From positions 1-64,000 of IMG/VR virus record IMGVR_UViG_3300015202_000006: 64,000 nucleotides of DNA; one strand, given 5' to 3'. The DNA comes from a virus. Shown here in pieces: positions 62,254-64,000 of the stretch. Position 1 is the stretch's first letter. Each line of letters starts with the position of its first letter. The position numbers and the translations under genes are program-made. The notes beneath the pieces are model-generated. The model did no database searches. It was not told where the DNA came from and saw only the letters and a program-made list of their open reading frames with translations.

Positions 62254-63285
62254 ATGTCAGCAACCGATTTTAATTCATCTCAGCCAGTTCGTACCGAATC
62301 AAACGGAGATATAGCAGCGAAGATTGTCGACGGCACAGTACCGTCACAAGCATTAGGCGTAGATAGCGCTGGTCGCGTTACCGTTAAGCTCGACGACGGA
62401 GCGGGTAACGTAATCTCGTCTCAAACTAACGGAACCCAGCGCGCTCTCGATGTCGGTATCGACGTTGCCGGCGTTCAGATCGATCCTCGTCAGGTCCGTA
62501 CTCTTACGGCAGCCGATATCGTCACCGCCGCTCAGGGCGCGCCAAACACCATTGCGAATGCTTGGACTGTTAAGCCAACTGATGGCACTAACTCGCAGGC
62601 ATACACTGCTGCGAGCGAAGCAAAGGTGAGCGTAACTCAGCCTCTTCCGGCCGGAACTAATATCATTGGTTCAGTGAAGCTTGATGACGGCTCTGGTACT
62701 CCAATCACGTCTACTGCGATTAACGCAAAACAGACCTTGGACGCCAACCTTCCTTCGAGTGGTGTCAACGGTTCCGCCGTCCCATACGGAATTAACCTTA
62801 TCGCCGGTTCTGATGGAACGAACGCTCGTTCAATTTCTACTGATGCCAATGGTAAAGTTAAAGTTGACCTGAACGATGCTTCTGGTAATCCGTTCTCTGC
62901 TACGAACCCACTTCCTGTTTTGCTCTCGGCTACCGTTCCAGGTACTGCAGTGAACAACTACAGCGCTTCACTTACAAACGTCGCTGCCGGATCAAGCGAT
63001 CTTCATACCTACACGATCACTGCCGGTAAGACGTTCTTAGGCAAAAAGTGGATTATGTCCGCTTCTGGCCGCGCACGTTTTGACATTCAAGTGTCAACGA
63101 ACGGAACGACCTTCAATACGATCGCGACTGTTTGGACAACGGCTTCATGCCCAACCCAACAAGTCGACATGGGCCAGCTTGCTATCGCCGATGCCGGTAC
63201 CGGCGCCGCTGTTCAGGTTGTTCGCATCAACGAAGATAAACAGCCGTTTGGTCTCTACTCCTCGATCTGCGGCGTTGAACAATAA
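62254..63285 (+). CDS. Structural protein, tail/fibre type
   Basis: 343 residues starting MSATDFNSSQPVRTESNGDI. Repeating strands of the type AGRVTVKLDDGAGNVI, VKLDDGSGTPITS and KVKVDLNDASGNPFSATNPL, each about 60-80 residues apart. C-terminal domain FLGKKWIMSASGRARFDIQV. Typical of phage fibres or surface proteins. Strong AGGAGG site. Confidence 0.65.
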   Translation: MSATDFNSSQPVRTESNGDIAAKIVDGTVPSQALGVDSAGRVTVKLDDGAGNVISSQTNGTQRALDVGIDVAGVQIDPRQVRTLTAADIVTAAQGAPNTIANAWTVKPTDGTNSQAYTAASEAKVSVTQPLPAGTNIIGSVKLDDGSGTPITSTAINAKQTLDANLPSSGVNGSAVPYGINLIAGSDGTNARSISTDANGKVKVDLNDASGNPFSATNPLPVLLSATVPGTAVNNYSASLTNVAAGSSDLHTYTITAGKTFLGKKWIMSASGRARFDIQVSTNGTTFNTIATVWTTASCPTQQVDMGQLAIADAGTGAAVQVVRINEDKQPFGLYSSICGVEQ

Positions 63286-63319
63286 TCAATAGCCCGGATT
63301 CCTTAACCTGATTTGAGGA

Positions 63320-63356
63320 TGGCCCTGGGGTTAAAGCTCTGGGGCCATTTGTTTTT
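63320..63356 (+). terminator. Intrinsic terminator
   Basis: TGGCCC (63320-63325) and GGGCCA (63342-63347) flank a loop and are followed by TTTGTTTTTA. The next ATG at 63357 follows at once. Confidence 0.65.
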
Positions 63357-63755
63357 ATGGCAAGTACCGATTTACCACTAGATAGCTCAGCTCAACCCGT
63401 CGTCGTCGTTGGTGCAACCAACGCTGGCGTTACGGGTACGCCCGTTGGCTCCTCTGCCAATGGCGATGCCTTCGTTCGCGACTCGATCAACACGAGTTCG
63501 CTGAATGCTGCCATCTCTATTGCGACCACGGCTGCTGAAGCTAAAGTGGGAGCATCTCGCCTCACAAACCGTAAATTCCTTTCGATCACCCCGACTAACG
63601 GAACAATCTACTGGGGTTCAACCAATACCGTCACTACGGCTAACGGCACTCCGATTTTCAAAAACCAATGCATAACCATGGCTTTTACCGACAACGTTGC
63701 GGTGTGGTTGATTGGCGTTGCCACAACTGACGTTCGGATTGTTGAAGGTTCGTAA
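63357..63755 (+). CDS. Structural protein
   Basis: 132 residues starting MASTDLPLDSSAQPVVVVGA. Small residues dominate; pattern (KFLSITPTNGTIYWGSTNTV) resembles single-domain virion surface proteins. The ATG follows a terminator hairpin with no ribosome binding site, so the start could be reached by readthrough. Stop overlaps the next start (TAATG). Confidence 0.6.
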   Translation: MASTDLPLDSSAQPVVVVGATNAGVTGTPVGSSANGDAFVRDSINTSSLNAAISIATTAAEAKVGASRLTNRKFLSITPTNGTIYWGSTNTVTTANGTPIFKNQCITMAFTDNVAVWLIGVATTDVRIVEGS

Positions 63756-64000
63756 TGAATTATCCTTACGTTTCCAGCACTCAAGTAGCATCAAGTGTTC
63801 CATACGACAACTCTGTTTCAGGTCTTGGAACTGGTGACGTTCAAAGCGCAATTGATGTTCTTGCAAGCAAAGCTGGCGGCAACACGGGAGTAACTCCGTT
63901 TTTTCAATTAGGCATATCCGGCTCTGTGGGTGGGGGCCAATACTTAAGAAATGGGGTAGGAATACCTTCTAATCAAACTGGTCAACTCATACCGGGGCTA
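63755..64000 (+). CDS. Tail/fibre protein, partial
   Basis: 82 residues visible before the window ends, from MNYPYVSSTQVASSVPYDNS. VSGLGTGDVQSAIDVLASKA is a common opening of phage tail-fibre and collagen-like proteins. No stop inside the window. TAATG junction fixes the start. Confidence 0.6.
   Translation, partial: MNYPYVSSTQVASSVPYDNSVSGLGTGDVQSAIDVLASKAGGNTGVTPFFQLGISGSVGGGQYLRNGVGIPSNQTGQLIPGL

Noticed and set aside
1-64000. CRISPR array
   Set aside because: No regularly spaced direct repeats were seen; recurring short motifs are promoters at irregular spacing.

Overview
This window looks like part of the genome of a large tailed double-stranded DNA phage. Genes are packed tightly, often with ATGA, GTGA or TAATG start/stop overlaps. 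The window holds a full head module (terminase, portal, head morphogenesis, scaffold-like protein, major capsid protein) and a nearly complete replication and recombination set. Lipoproteins and exported small proteins with membrane segments suggest a Gram-negative host, but I cannot name the host. GC content looks close to 50%. A tyrosine recombinase next to a tRNA-Leu gene suggests present or past integration ability.

Layout. 1-3422 (minus): class II ribonucleotide reductase split by two inteins. 3423-4548: about 1.1 kb without a convincing intact gene; it holds a candidate large structured non-coding RNA on the minus strand and a small gene broken by an amber codon. 4549-6370 (minus): a chain of overlapping micro-genes and a response-regulator receiver protein. 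6544-10800: PLP aminotransferase, metallophosphoesterase, second receiver-like protein, isopenicillin-N-synthase-like oxygenase and ThyX. 10970-13380: small genes, tRNA-Leu and integrase, flanked by a short direct repeat. 13481-18595: degenerate methyltransferase, GroEL-like chaperonin, trypsin-like protease and small membrane proteins. 18724-29771: primase, possible sigma factor, bacterial-type DNA polymerase III alpha, gp32-like SSB, possible UvsY, UvsX/RecA and SbcD/gp47. 30122-48540: packaging and head genes, interrupted by a minus-strand deformylase cluster, a ClpP-like protease, an early-protein-like phosphoesterase and micro-genes. 48677-55843: third receiver-like protein, HNH-dUTPase fusion, DnaB-like helicase, CYTH protein and SbcC/gp46. 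55867-64000: two large multidomain proteins, an M15 endolysin and tail or fibre-type structural proteins running off the end.

Regulation is the most striking feature. A sharp motif, TCCGTATAAAA, occurs on both strands. In 13 cases the start codon (ATG or GTG) lies exactly 6 nt after TATAAA. This is where a -10-like element would start transcription, so these genes are predicted to make leaderless mRNAs. No matching -35 is apparent, which resembles T4 late promoters (single TATAAATA box read by the gp55 sigma). The gene at 19767-20648 has a sigma region 2-like segment and is a candidate partner. Several of these promoters sit inside the last codons of the upstream gene, so unrelated proteins end in Ser-Val-stop or Arg-Ile-Lys-stop. 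A separate sigma70-like class carries a TGCTGAA element and sits upstream of the broken gene at 3608, the gene at 10970 and the primase.

Functionally, the phage carries its own deoxynucleotide supply (RNR, ThyX, dUTPase), replisome (DnaE-type polymerase, primase, helicase, SSB), T4-like recombination system (UvsX, possible UvsY, gp46/47-like pair) and protein maturation enzymes (GroEL, deformylase, proteases). It also has an accessory layer of unknown purpose: receivers, the aminotransferase/oxygenase pair, the large RNA and multidomain proteins that may be packaged.
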